DNA from: Strigamia acuminata
Lineage: Eukaryota > Arthropoda > Chilopoda > Geophilomorpha > Linotaeniidae
Assembly (NCBI GenBank): GCA_949358305.1
Contig: OX442314.1
Coordinates: 5,397,087-5,461,086, forward strand
Direction: 5' to 3'
DNA length: 64,000 bases
Shown piece by piece: positions 10,261 through 21,885 of the stretch. Under the pieces are notes generated by a model. That model saw only the letters and a list, made by a program, of their open reading frames with translations. It was not told the origin of the DNA and made no database searches. Numbering within the stretch: position 1 is the first letter of the stretch; the number at the start of each line of letters is the position of its first letter. The translations under genes and the position numbers were made by a program.

Positions 10261-11668
10261 AAATTTCGTGATTTTTTCAAAGATTAAACGTTTTCATCAT
10301 GTTTTTAAGAAAAGAACAAATAAACAAATCAATCAATCAATCAATATCAAAATAATTCCGCCAATTCTTGTAACCAATCATTTCATTTTATTCTATCTAA
10401 CAACATTGATAAAATTAACGCCATATTGGAAGAGTTATTCTGATTTTGATCAATTGATTGATTGTGTTGTTATTAGGAGGGAAAAATAAGGCACGAGTAG
10501 CTGCATTCAAAAATTAAAATATTTTGTGGTTTACTTCAATTAAAAAAAGTGACATCATCTCCAGTCCTATTTATTAAATTAAACTATATTAATAATTTAT
10601 TCATAACTGTAAGTATATATTTATTATAATTATTTAAAAAAATCAAAATTTAAACTTAAAATACACTTAAACTAAAATTGTATTTTTAGTTTTGAATGCA
10701 GCTACTGAATCTCATGTGCAGTGTGTTTTTATTTATATTACTTTTTACTACAAAGGGGTGGCCAACAACGGCTTGGGGCATTTTCCACATGTCCACTAAC
10801 GAGGTCACAGAACCAAGGTTTGATTTAGCAACAAAAATTATATTTTAACTGATTGTTGATTTGTTTATTCATTTTTGTTGTTTTTTTCTTATTAATATTA
10901 CGAAAACATTTAACACTTCCAAGAAACAATTAAAACATTAATTATTCTTTTTTTTGAAAACTTATATTTTAAAGTCTAAAAATATATCTTTTTGTTTCAT
11001 TTCTTCTGGTAGAAGTTACTGGTGCTATCCTCTTGGTTATCCCTCCCCACCCCAACCTAGGATCAATTTTGACCTCCAAAAGTATTTTTATTTTTTTTTC
11101 TCAAAAACTATTGGAATTTTTATTCTGAAATTTCATGTATTTTCATTTAACATCATAACAAACAATAAAAAAATTAATAGATTTAAAAATCGCAATAATG
11201 GAAGCAGAAATGCAAACCAAAAAATGCTCTTTTCTATCTCGAAATGAGATTTGTAAATTTTTAAACCAGTCTCATTCGACTGGAAATCAAAATCTCCACC
11301 TGCCTGCGTATTTTACTTTTCGATTTGGTCAAGAAAAAGTACCATTACGATCCACCAAAGTCGGTGACCACATGACAAATTTGGTGGGAAATTTGAAAAA
11401 GACTGATTTTTAAAACTCAACAATTTTAATGTTTAAATAAGATTTCCTAAGTGTAATTTGCTGCTGAAAACGATGGCGTCGTTAGTTTTTTTAATTAAAT
11501 GTAGTTAAAAGGGAAAAAACAGCAAATTACGGCACAATAATAAGTAAACCGGAGCGCCATCTGGCGGAAGCCGTGACCGAAACGTAATGTAATGTAATGA
11601 AAATGGACAACTGGGTGGAAAATTTAAAAAAAATATATTTTAAAAAACTAACCGAAATAAAAAATTTC

Positions 11669-11789
11669 TGTTGGAACAATACTTTAAATTAACAATGTAT
11701 TTTGGTAACTATGTATGAAACGTGTATTATTAAAAATTCAAGATGAGTGTATGAACATATGAAAGCTCCACTGTATATCTGACTCTTCA
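11669..11789 (+). repeat. Copia-3 5' LTR (121 bp)
   Basis: Starts TG and ends CA. I see no difference from 16144-16264. It is short for an LTR but within the copia range. Confidence 0.95.
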
Positions 11790-11810
11790 TGGGTTATGGG
11801 CCCAGCACGC
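11790..11810 (+). promoter_or_regulatory. Copia-3 primer binding site, tRNA-iMet half type
   Basis: GGGTTATGGGCCCAGC after the LTR is complementary to the anticodon-stem half of initiator tRNA-Met, the internal priming mode known for Drosophila copia. The gag-only elements at 45-50 kb use a near-identical site. Confidence 0.75.
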
Positions 11811-11996
11811 TTCCACTGAGCCCAGACACAAATTTATTATGTGAAATATGGACTGTTTTTTTGGCTGAACAATTGCATATTGTGAAGAAAGGTTGGAAAT
11901 CTGAAGTTTTAATGCAGTTTTAAATGTTCCATGAGAATTAGGCCCAGAATTGCCTGAGTGATAAGCCTGTGCAACATTAAGCCCTGGACTGATTAG

Positions 11997-14900
11997 TTGA
12001 TTTTAAGTGCTATTTCTGAGGAAATGATGGCAGATCAATTTGTAATTCCAGTTGAGAAGTTGAATGGCAGAAACTATGGTGCATGGAAATTTAGAGTGGC
12101 AATTCTACTGAGATCCAAACACAAGTGGGATCCAACTGCAGCACCTGTGATGCCTATTAAATTGATAACTGAAGATGAGAAAACTTTCAATACCAGATTG
12201 GATGAATGGCAGGTTAAAGATGTGGAAGTGCTGAATACAATTTTATCCACAATAGATGCTACTCAAATGAAATATGTGATGAATGTTGTTACTGCAGCAG
12301 AAGCATGGGAGAAATTGCAAGTCCAGAACCAAGGTGTCTTAGCAGAATTAAAAGTTCAATTAAAAACTGACTTGGGAAGAATTCAGATGAAACCTAGAGA
12401 GACAATTCTGGAATACATTGGGCGTGCCACAGCAGTAGCTCAGGAACTCCAATCATTGGGAATAGTGACTGAAGAACCAGAACTTTGCTCACACATCTTG
12501 AAAGGATTAACTGCTGATTATATTAATGTTGTACGCAGCTGTGATGTACTGGGAGTGGCAGCAATGACAATTCAAGTTTTGCAACGTGCCTTATTGGCTG
12601 AGGAAGCAAGAAAGCCACAACAGACAACTCCAAAGTTGGAGAGTGCCAATTGGGTACGAGGTGTAACCTCTTATCAACGAGGCAGAGGTGGCAGACCAGC
12701 CAGAGGTCGAACCCAACTCAAATGTTGGAATTGTGGGATTCCAGGCCATAGACAAGTGGATTGTCGCCGCCCACCCCAGCAGAACCAAGACACTCAGCCA
12801 TCTACATCTGCCAATCGTGGTTTTCCTCCCCGGTCAAGACCTTGGGTTCCCCGAGGACGAGGATCATCTGGACCGTCCACATCCAAGCGAGTGACAGATG
12901 TGGAAGATCAAACACCACAGTTCGCTCTTGTTGCAACGGACAGTGACCCTGCTCATGTGGACAGGGAGAACGAACTTTTAATAGACCAAGAACAATTTGA
13001 CCCTTACATATGGTACCTGGATTCGGGTGCAACTTCACATATGAGTGGAGACAGGAGTTTATTCACAACATTAGATGACTCATTTGCCAAGATGGTTTCA
13101 TTGGCTGATGGCAGAGAGATTAAAGCATCAGGAACTGGTGTAATCATGCTAAATATTTGGTTTGGTGACCAAGCCAGAGTACTCAAGTTGGAAGACACCT
13201 ATTATGTGCCTGAATTGAGTGGTAACCTGTTATCAATAAGCAGAATGACTAATTTGGGCTATAAAGTGGCATTTACAGCCCGTGGCTGTACAGTTTCTAC
13301 AATTGACAATGTACAAGTGTTCCAAGCTTCATCCCATCGGGGATTGTTCAGATTACAAGCAAGAAGCCCCAATGCACCCACAATGGAAGACAAAGCAGTA
13401 GTGATGGCTATTCAATCACAACCTTCATTGGCGGGATCAGAGTTGTGGCACCGCAGGTTGGCACACATAAACAATCGTGCCTTAAAGGATTTAGTAAAGA
13501 AAAATATGGTGACAGGGATGACAATTGATAAAGTTCATAAATGGACATTGTGTGAGGAATGTGTGACAGCAAAGCACACCAGAAGCCCATTTTTGCCTGC
13601 ACCATCAATTAGAGCCAGTGGACCGCTACAGATGCTTCACGTAGACCTGTGTGGTCCCATGCCACACCCTTCAATTGGAAGATCAGAGTATATCTTCATG
13701 ATTGTAGATGACTATTCAAGGTGTTTGTTTCCTCGTTTTTTGGTCTCAAAGGCTGAGACTTCGAGTGTTTTTGAACAATTTATAGACACACATCAAAATA
13801 AGTTCGAAGCTAAAGTCAAGATGGTCCGTTCAGACAACGGGACTGAATTTTTAAATCAACACTTCAGGGCAATCTTGGACACAAGAGGAATTCAACATCA
13901 AACTACCGTCATCTATAGTCCATCCCAAAATAGAGTCTCTGAAAGGGCAAATAGATCCCTCCTTGACAAGACAAGGACACTATTGAATGATTCCAAGTTG
14001 CCATACAAGTTTTGGGCTGAAGCTGCGGCATGTGCCGCATATGCAATGAATCGCTCACCAACACGTAGGTTTCCGGGCGAGACACCCTATGAAAGACTTA
14101 CTGGAAGAAAACCAGATATATCTAATATGAGGATTTTTGGCACTATTGCTTACGCATGGGTCCCAAAGCAACATAGGAATAAGTTGGATTCTCGTGCTAA
14201 ACCGGTCATTTTCATGGGCTATCCCTTGTTGAAGCCGGGCTGGAAGTTTTATGACCAAGATACTAATAATATCATTGTGGCACGAGATGTTAAGTTCAAT
14301 GAGTCCAGATTGGAAATGGAATTATTATCAGGACAGAATGTAAAACCTGATCATGAACCAGAAATGGTGTACATACCTGAGGGAGATGTAAGCTCCCAAC
14401 CCCCAGTTGTTTTTCAACAACCCACCAGACCGACACCGGGTCCAGAACGGAGATATCCTTCAAGGATACGACGTCAGGTCCAGCCTTATCAGGCAATCGA
14501 TTGGCGACAGCATCGCACACAACGTTGGGAGAACCAGCGAGCACATGTGGTGAACACCAACCCACAGGTTGAAGTCCCAATACATGAACCAAAGACATTT
14601 GCTGAGGCAGTGACATCTGACCAGGCAAGCCAATGGGTAAAGGCTATGGAAGAGGAATTAGCCTCCCACACCCAACAAAATACTTGGACTTTGGTTCCAA
14701 GACCACAGGATGCAAAAGTAATTGGCTCTCGCTGGGTATACAAGTTCAAGAAGAAATATAAAGCCCGTCTAGTTGTTCAAGGCTACAATGTCCACAAGGG
14801 CATTGACTATTCAGAGTCCTTTTCCCCTGTGGCTCGATTGGCTACCATCAGAATTATCTTAGCCATTGCTGCAATGTTTGGCTTTATAGTCAAGCACTAC

Positions 14901-16133
14901 GATGTCAAATCAGCATACCTTCATGCGAAATTGAAGGAGGTAGTCTACATGGAGCAACCTCAAGGTTTTATTCAACCTGGGCGAGAAAACGATGTTTGGC
15001 TCCTAAATAAAGCAGTTTATGGTTTACCTCAGGCAGGCCGCGCTTGGCATGAAGCCCTGAACAAGGTACTTGCACAAGCGGGATTTAAGAAGTTGGTGGT
15101 TGATCCATGCGTTCATCTGTGGAAAAATGGTACCGACATCATAATAATGGGCACTTATGTCGACGATTTGATGCCGGCAACTAACGCCACACGGATGCTC
15201 GATCAGATAATGGGGAAAGTGATGAAGCAAGTTAATCTGATCGACCTTGGAGAAGTCACAGAGATTTTGGGCATCAGGATTAGGCGACAGACCCATCCGT
15301 ATGCACTTTTGTTGGACCAATCCAAGTATATATTTGAGGTCTTGCTTAAATTCAACATGATGAATGCAAAGACAAGTAGAGCACCCATGGACCCATCCCA
15401 GAAGCTGGAGGACCCTAATTATCCGCTCGGATCACCATTAACTAACGAGCCCTATCGAGAATTAATTGGCTCTTTATCCTACTTAGCTCAAGCTACTCGA
15501 CCAGATATCGCTTATGCGGTATCCTATCTATCGCAGTGGTTGCAGAATCCGCATGACGCTCACTGGACAGCAGCAAAGAAGATCCTTCGCTATTTAAAAG
15601 GAACGGCTGATTTGTCGTTAATTTATTCTCAGGGATTTGGATTATTGCGAGGATATGCCGATGCATCTTGGAACAGTGCCTCGGTTGATGCAAAGAGTTA
15701 TGCAGGATTTATCACCATGCTGGGAAATTCAACCATCACTTGGCAATCAAAGAAGCAAAAGCTAATTGCCTTATCAACATGTGAATCGGAATTTGTAGCA
15801 ATGGTAGAGTTAGCAAAAGAACTGAAATGGATAACATCATTGCTGGAACAGCTTGAAATGACCAATTTAATTCAAAGACCGATTCAAATCTTTTCTGATA
15901 ATCAAGCCGCCATCGCCCTCACTAAGAACCCCCAGTACCATGGGCGCACAAAACACTTTCACAGGAGAGTATTATTCTTACGTGAAGATGTTCAAGACGG
16001 AACTTATGACATCAACTATATGTCTACAGAAGAGATGCCTGCAGATATTATGACTAAGGCAACAGGTGGTTTGAAATTGATCACCACAAAGGATTTTATT
16101 AATTTGCGACTATGTGATTCACCGTTACGATGA
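11997..16133 (+). CDS. Copia-3 Gag-Pol polyprotein, intact
   Basis: One uninterrupted frame of up to 1378 codons. The start may be the Met at 11997 or the Met-Met at about 12021-12026 just before ADQFVIPVEKLNG. In order: gag (residues about 10-200), zinc knuckle CWNCGIPGHRQVDC (about 243), protease YLDSGATSHMSG (about 341), pre-integrase zinc region, integrase with HVDLCG (about 548), RSDNGTEF and SERANR, reverse transcriptase with YDVKSAYLH and the YVDD catalytic box (about 1055), and RNase H with DASW (about 1221), ESEF and SDNQAA. All catalytic residues I can check are present. With identical LTRs and a clean TSD, this copy could be active. Confidence 0.95.
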   Translation: MILSAISEEMMADQFVIPVEKLNGRNYGAWKFRVAILLRSKHKWDPTAAPVMPIKLITEDEKTFNTRLDEWQVKDVEVLNTILSTIDATQMKYVMNVVTAAEAWEKLQVQNQGVLAELKVQLKTDLGRIQMKPRETILEYIGRATAVAQELQSLGIVTEEPELCSHILKGLTADYINVVRSCDVLGVAAMTIQVLQRALLAEEARKPQQTTPKLESANWVRGVTSYQRGRGGRPARGRTQLKCWNCGIPGHRQVDCRRPPQQNQDTQPSTSANRGFPPRSRPWVPRGRGSSGPSTSKRVTDVEDQTPQFALVATDSDPAHVDRENELLIDQEQFDPYIWYLDSGATSHMSGDRSLFTTLDDSFAKMVSLADGREIKASGTGVIMLNIWFGDQARVLKLEDTYYVPELSGNLLSISRMTNLGYKVAFTARGCTVSTIDNVQVFQASSHRGLFRLQARSPNAPTMEDKAVVMAIQSQPSLAGSELWHRRLAHINNRALKDLVKKNMVTGMTIDKVHKWTLCEECVTAKHTRSPFLPAPSIRASGPLQMLHVDLCGPMPHPSIGRSEYIFMIVDDYSRCLFPRFLVSKAETSSVFEQFIDTHQNKFEAKVKMVRSDNGTEFLNQHFRAILDTRGIQHQTTVIYSPSQNRVSERANRSLLDKTRTLLNDSKLPYKFWAEAAACAAYAMNRSPTRRFPGETPYERLTGRKPDISNMRIFGTIAYAWVPKQHRNKLDSRAKPVIFMGYPLLKPGWKFYDQDTNNIIVARDVKFNESRLEMELLSGQNVKPDHEPEMVYIPEGDVSSQPPVVFQQPTRPTPGPERRYPSRIRRQVQPYQAIDWRQHRTQRWENQRAHVVNTNPQVEVPIHEPKTFAEAVTSDQASQWVKAMEEELASHTQQNTWTLVPRPQDAKVIGSRWVYKFKKKYKARLVVQGYNVHKGIDYSESFSPVARLATIRIILAIAAMFGFIVKHYDVKSAYLHAKLKEVVYMEQPQGFIQPGRENDVWLLNKAVYGLPQAGRAWHEALNKVLAQAGFKKLVVDPCVHLWKNGTDIIIMGTYVDDLMPATNATRMLDQIMGKVMKQVNLIDLGEVTEILGIRIRRQTHPYALLLDQSKYIFEVLLKFNMMNAKTSRAPMDPSQKLEDPNYPLGSPLTNEPYRELIGSLSYLAQATRPDIAYAVSYLSQWLQNPHDAHWTAAKKILRYLKGTADLSLIYSQGFGLLRGYADASWNSASVDAKSYAGFITMLGNSTITWQSKKQKLIALSTCESEFVAMVELAKELKWITSLLEQLEMTNLIQRPIQIFSDNQAAIALTKNPQYHGRTKHFHRRVLFLREDVQDGTYDINYMSTEEMPADIMTKATGGLKLITTKDFINLRLCDSPLR

Positions 16134-16143
16134 AGGGCGAGAA

Positions 16144-16264
16144 TGTTGGAACAATACTTTAAATTAACAATGTATTTTGGTAACTATGTATGAAACGTGT
16201 ATTATTAAAAATTCAAGATGAGTGTATGAACATATGAAAGCTCCACTGTATATCTGACTCTTCA
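16144..16264 (+). repeat. Copia-3 3' LTR (121 bp)
   Basis: Identical by eye to the 5' LTR, followed by the TSD copy ATTTC at 16265-16269. Confidence 0.95.
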
Positions 16265-16269
16265 ATTTC

Positions 16270-16916
16270 TCTCATAGCTTTGAAATAGCCTTAAAAACGG
16301 TTATGTACCCGTTTTAAATGAATAACTTACGTGATATTGTTTAAAACCACTGTTGAAATTCGAACCGAGCAGTAATTGTTCCGCCATTACGATTTTCCAA
16401 AGTTTATAGATACCGCCACTATGTGACATTATTTTTACGTCATCAACGACAAACAAGAACAGAAATTCCAACACCGATTTGCGATTTCATCATGGTTTTT
16501 AGTGAAAATTACCCGAAAAATAGAAAATCACAGCAAATAATCCAAAATACCAGCAACCAAAATTTAAAAAAAAATACCCGAAAAATAGAAAATCACAGCA
16601 AATAATCCAAAATACCAGCAACCAAAAATTAAAAAAAAATTAAAAAAAAAAAATAGCTGAAAATTATCAAAATAACCTAAAGTAACACCAAATAACAACA
16701 AAAAATTACCGAAAATAACAGAAAATAACAGAAAATCATCAAAAATTACCAAAAAAAATAGGAAAGAACAGCAAATAATAGAAAAAAAATTGACGGTTTT
16801 AGGATTTAGTGTATTATTTTGGCGGTGATAAGTTGGCAGTAAACAAGTAAACATTTGTAATGCAGGGAAGCATTACATATTAGGTTTCAAAACCCCTTCT
16901 ACACTTTTCTTCGATC
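16270..16916. other. Loop of the giant foldback element
   Basis: This is about 650 bp of non-inverted loop. It has A-rich low-complexity sequence with a roughly 50-bp segment (beginning CCCGAAAAATAGAAAATC) repeated at about 16511 and 16577. No transposase fragment or gene is visible. Confidence 0.7.
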
Positions 16917-17555
16917 ATTTCGGTTATTTTTTTAAAATATTTTTTTTTAAAATTTTCCACCCAGTTGTCCATTTTCATTACATTACATTACGTTTCGGTT
17001 ACGGCTTCCGCCAGGTGGCGCTCCGGTTTACTTATTATTTTGCCGTAATTTGCTGTTTTCTCCCTTTTAACTACATTTAATTAAAAAACTAACGACGCCA
17101 TCGTTTTTAGCGCCAAATTACACTTAGGAAATCTTATTTAAACATTAAAATTGTTGAGTTTTAAAAATCAGTCTTTTTCAAATTTCCCACCAAATTTGCC
17201 ATGTGGTCACCGACTTTGGTGGATCGTAATTCGTAATGGTACTTTTTCTTGACCAAATCGAAAAGTAAAATACGTGGGCAGGTGGAGATTTTGATTTCCA
17301 GTCGAATGAGACTGGTTTAAAAATTTACAAATTTCATTTCGAGATAGAAAAGAGCGTTTTTGGTTTGCATTTCTGCTTCCATTATTGCGATTTTTAAATC
17401 TATTAATTTTTTTATTGTTTGTTATGATGTTAAATGAAAATACATGAAATTTCAGAATAAAAAATCCAATAGTTTTTGAGAAAAAAAAATAAAAACACTT
17501 TTGGAGGTCAAAATTGACCCTAGGTTGGGGTGGGGAGGGATAACCAAGAGGATAG

Positions 17556-17761
17556 TGGAGTGTTCCGCTCATTTTTATTCCTCCACATCTGTGTATGAAG
17601 TAGTCACCCCCCCTCTGGGTGACTTGACCCTCCTTGTTTTAAGAGAGTAATAAAAGACTCTAGTTGTTCTTAGTTGTTCCTCACCAACTCAATGGCTGCC
17701 ATCTTTTGACACTTCAACAAATGCATATAACACATCACAAAACCACCGAAGGGACACATTA
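17556..17761. mobile_element. Probable solo LTR in right foldback arm only; TSD GATAG
   Basis: The 206-bp insert is flanked by GATAG (17551-17555, 17762-17766). The matching position in the left arm (near 11020-11030) is uninterrupted. Its ends, TGGAGTGTTCC and GGGACACATTA, are imperfectly inverted, and AATAAAAGA resembles a polyadenylation signal. A 5-bp TSD and these ends suggest a solo LTR of an unidentified family. Confidence 0.65.
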
Positions 17762-18734
17762 GATAGCATCAGTAAGTTCTACCAGAAGAAATGAAACAAA
17801 AAGATATATTTTTAGACTTTAAAATATAAGTTTTCAAAAAAAAGAATAATTAATGTTTTAATTGTTTCTTGGAAGTGTTAAATGTTTTCGGAATATTAAT
17901 AAGAAAAAAACAACAAAAATGAATAAACAAATCAACAATCAGTTAAAATATAATTGTTGTTGCTAAATCAAACCTTGCTTCTGTGACCTCGTTAGTGGAC
18001 ATGTGGAAAATGCCCCAAGCCGTTGTTGGCCACCCCTTTGTAGTAAAAAGTGATATAAATAAAAACACACTGCACATGAGATTCAGTAGCTGCATTCAAA
18101 ACTAAAAATACAATTTTAGTTTAAGTGTATTTTAAGTTTAAATTTTGATTTTTTTAAATAATTATAATAAATATATACTTACAGTTTTGAATAAATTATT
18201 AATATAGTTTAATTTAATAAATAGGACTGGAGATGATGTCACTTTTTTTTTAATTGAAGTAAACCACAAAATATTTTAATTTTTGAATGCAGCTACTCGT
18301 GCCTTATTTTTCCCTCCTAATAACAACACGATCAATCAATTGATCAAAATCAGAATAACTCTTCCAATATGGCGTTAATTTTATCAATGTTGTTAGATAG
18401 AATAAAATGAAATGATTGGTTACAGGAATTGGCGGAATTATTTTGATATTGATTGATTGATTGATTTGTTTATTTGTTCTTTTCTTAAAAACATGATGAA
18501 AACGTTTAATCTTTGAAAAAATCACGAAATTTCATCGAAAATCTGTAAGTTCATCGGAAATCACCAAAATTTACAAAAAAATTGCAAAATCTCATCGGAA
18601 TTTGCTAAATTTCAACGAAATTCCGTCCAGTTAGAGTTACAAATAAAGATCACTTTGAATTAAACAAACCAAATCGTTCGCTCGAGACTCACAAGCACTT
18701 TAAATACACACTAGGCGCGTTCAATTTCAATTCG

Positions 18735-19090
18735 CCGTTGGAAACGCAAAACCCTTTCCAATGGCAAATTTCAACCTAAACATATTCGCCATTGGAAACG
18801 TTTTTGCGTTTCCAACGGCGAATTTCAACCTACACGTATTCGCCATTGGAAACGTTTTTGCGTTTCCAACGGCGAATTTCAACCTACACGTATTCGCCAT
18901 TGGAAACGTTTTTGCGTTTCCAACGGCGAATTTCAACCTACACGTATTCGCCATTGGGAACGTTTTTGCGTTTCCAACGGCGAATTTCAACCTACACGTA
19001 TTCGCCATTGGGAACGTTTTTGCGTTTCCAACGGCGAATTTCAACCTACACGTATTCGCCATTGGAAACGTTTTTGCGTTTCCAATGGCG
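18735..19090. repeat. Right subterminal array of 54-bp hairpin repeats
   Basis: Inverted counterpart of 9120-9480, with about six units. Further degenerate half-units continue to the terminus at 19294. Confidence 0.9.
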
Positions 19091-19294
19091 AATTTTATAT
19101 TTCAAACAAATTTTCCACATTCGCCCTTGGAACAGGAAAATATGTTTCCAATGGCAAATAGCAGAAATGGCACTCAAAAAACGTTTCCAATGGCGAATTT
19201 TATTAAATTCGCCATTGGAAACGTCAAAATAGGTTTCCAACGGCGAATTTTAGAAATTCGCCCTTACGCGATTCGCCGTTGGAACGGGTACCCC

Positions 19295-21863
19295 TAATCT
19301 TAGAGGGGGTGAGAGCAATGTTAATCGAAACGGGTCTTCCCAAGAGGTTGTGGGGAGAGTTAGCGGTAACTCTTGTTTATAATAAAAACTTATACCCACA
19401 TCCGAAATTGAACAATCGTTCCCCCTATAATGTATTTTATAATAAAAGGGCTTCAGTTAGGCATCTAAGATGCATTGGGTCAAAGTGTTATACACATATC
19501 CCTGCCCAACAACGACATAGCAAATTAGAGCCAAGAGCTTGGGTTGGAGCCTTTGTAGGTTATTGTACTGACACAAAGGGATATCGCATCTGGGACCCAT
19601 CGCGTAACAAGATTTTTGGGTCGAAACATGTTACCGTTAATGAGAATGAATACTGGTATGAAAAGGGGAATAACATTAATGGGAGAGGAAAGGAACAGTC
19701 ACAGAGTTTTGAATACTTTAATGTGAGTGACTTGGGACTCGAATCGGACGATGAAACACCAACTCCAGTGAGATTGGCACCGGTTCATGTTCCTGGTCCT
19801 ATACCAAGCCAACCTCCACCGGGTTTGGTTCCCCCGGTTCAGGTTCCCCCTGTTCCAGGTGCCGGATTACCTGCCCCAACGGTGCCCACTACATCAACAG
19901 CATTGCCAGTCACGAAACTGCCATTACCCCAGACCCCAAAACACACGGTTTTTCAAAAACCACGGTTAATCGAATTTACTGGAGAACCAACTGACGAAAC
20001 CAGTGATGATGAAGAGGTTTTTCAGGAAGCATTGTTGGCTTCTCCTAACGTCAGAGGGGGTCAAGGGGATGTAACAATTGGGGGTGTTCCTTTATTGAAA
20101 TTGAACATGAATGACTGGGATGTGAGACCATATGTTAGACAAACGGGAAGAGATGCTGGGACGACCTATGCGCATTATGTAGCGCCAGACAAGAAAAGGC
20201 TCCGCAGCAGAATTGAGGCATTGCATTGGTGTCAAGCAAACGGATACGAGTTTGAGGCGGACTTGTTTGATTTTTCGGGGAAAACTCAAAATGAAGATCT
20301 TCCGAACCCATTTGCTGGTTGTTGTGCGCTTGAGCCCAACACTTACGAGGAGGCAATTAAAGGCGAACGAAAGACAGAATGGGTTGACGCAATGCAAGAG
20401 GAAATTGACATATTTAACGAAAGGAAAGTCTACGAGGAAGTTGATTGTGAGAAAGACCAACAATTGCTAGGCAGCAAATGGATCTATAAGATCAAGAGAG
20501 ATAATACCGGGGTTATAAGACGTCATCGAGCGAGACTGGTCGCCCAAGGTTTCAAACAGCGACCAGGTATAGATTTCACCGAGGTGTTTTCACCTGTGGT
20601 GAATTTTGTTGTTATCTTGGTGTTATTTTGCATGTTGGTTGTCCTCATGAACTGGAGAGACACACATGCGGATATAAAATCCGCATATCTCTATGGAGAC
20701 TTGGACGAGGTCCAATATATGAGCATTCCAAAGGGGTTCCAAACGCAGCAGAATGTTGGAAAGTGTTGGAAGCTTTATAAAGCTTTATACGGCCTGCACC
20801 AGTCGGGCCGTATGTGGTTCGAAAGGTTGCACGACAGACTGTTGCACATAGGATTTAAACCGGTCCCTGGTTTTAACTGCGTTTATTGTATGGACAGAGA
20901 TGTAGTGTTAGTCGTCTATGTCGATGACTTAGTCATCTTTTCACGCAACGAGAAGATCGAAAAAGATGTCCTGTCCTGGATAACAGACCATTTCCAAATG
21001 GTAAACCTTGGGCCAGTGACCCTTTTGCTAGGCATAGAATTTACGCGTGTGAATGGTAAGATCTTAATCCATCAGCGCAAGTATATCGAGAGATTGTGTG
21101 CTCATTTCAAAATCGATGGGTCGCATAAAGTTAATTTACCGTAGGTACTATGATAATGGGGGTGAAGAAGGACGAACAAATTGACACCGTGTTCCCCTAC
21201 AGATCGCTGGTTGGTAGTCTTCTGTTTTTGGCGTCGCGAACCAGACCAGACATACTATTTTCCACTATTGTGCTCTCCCAATACAACGAGCGACATTCTC
21301 AGAGACATATTAATATGTTATTGCAAGTACTCAGGTACTTGAAGAACACTGAGGATTATTGTATTGATCTCTCGAGATGCAAAAGCGCTTTGCTGACGGT
21401 ATTTACCGATGCGTCATACGCTACTGATGTAGACCAACGAAGGAGTTTCGGAGGTCATGTAGTTTTCCTGGGCGGTGTTCCGGTTTCGTGGTCGTGTAGA
21501 AAGCAGAAGATGACCACGTTATCCGTGATGGAGTCGGAATTTGTGGCCATTGTTGATGGCGTCAGGGAACTGATATGGCTTAAGAGGCTTTTCAACATGT
21601 CGGTGATGTTCGACTACTTTGGGAATTTGCAGCCCTGTGTCTTAGCTGATAGCACAGCGGCAATACAATATAGTAAGAACCGCGTAGAAAATAAAGCGAA
21701 CAAACACATCGAGGTTCGCTTCCATTATTTACGCGATTTGTATGAGAGCAAAGTCTTCGACATACGACACGTTCCTGGAAAACTGAACGTGGCCGATTTG
21801 TTAACCAAGTGGTTAGCCCGACCACGTTTGACCGAACTATGTGAGCACATCTTTGATCTGTGA
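19295..21863 (+). pseudogene. Copia-2 integrase end, reverse transcriptase and RNase H, broken
   Basis: Resumes the Copia-2 polyprotein after the foldback insertion: the integrase C-terminal part, a Pro-rich linker (about 19750-19960), and RT with SKWIYKIKRD, HADIKSAYLYGD and YVDDLVIF (about 20917). The frame stops at 21142 and continues in another frame from 21150 with RNase H (FTDASYATD, MESEFVA, LADSTAA) ending IFDL at 21863. The stop plus frameshift between RT and RNase H, with those in gag, make the copy non-autonomous. Confidence 0.9.
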
Positions 21864-21885
21864 CAAAGTTGTCCAGAGGGGGTAT

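Larger units (their letters stand above)
11669..16264 (+). mobile_element. Copia-3: intact, young Ty1/copia element; TSD ATTTC
   Basis: The 121-bp LTRs (11669-11789, 16144-16264; TGTTGGAAC...GACTCTTCA) look identical, flanked by ATTTC at 11664-11668 and 16265-16269. The PBS follows the 5' LTR, a single long open frame fills the interior, and a purine tract (GAAGGGCGAGAA) precedes the 3' LTR. It lies in the loop of the giant foldback element. Confidence 0.95.
8952..19294. mobile_element. Giant foldback DNA element with hairpin arrays; 7-bp TSD TAATCTT
   Basis: Long inverted arms (left about 8952-11655, right about 16917-19294) flank a short loop, now enlarged by Copia-3. TAATCTT is at 8945-8951 and 19295-19301. 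The termini are GGGGTGCCGTTCCAACGG and GGGGTACCCGTTCCAACGG (right end, complement). Removing the element plus one TSD restores the Copia-2 integrase frame exactly. Each arm carries a subterminal tandem array of 54-bp hairpin units. Long arms with internal repeats and a 7-bp TSD resemble Galileo/foldback elements of the P superfamily (inference; no transposase is present). Confidence 0.85.
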
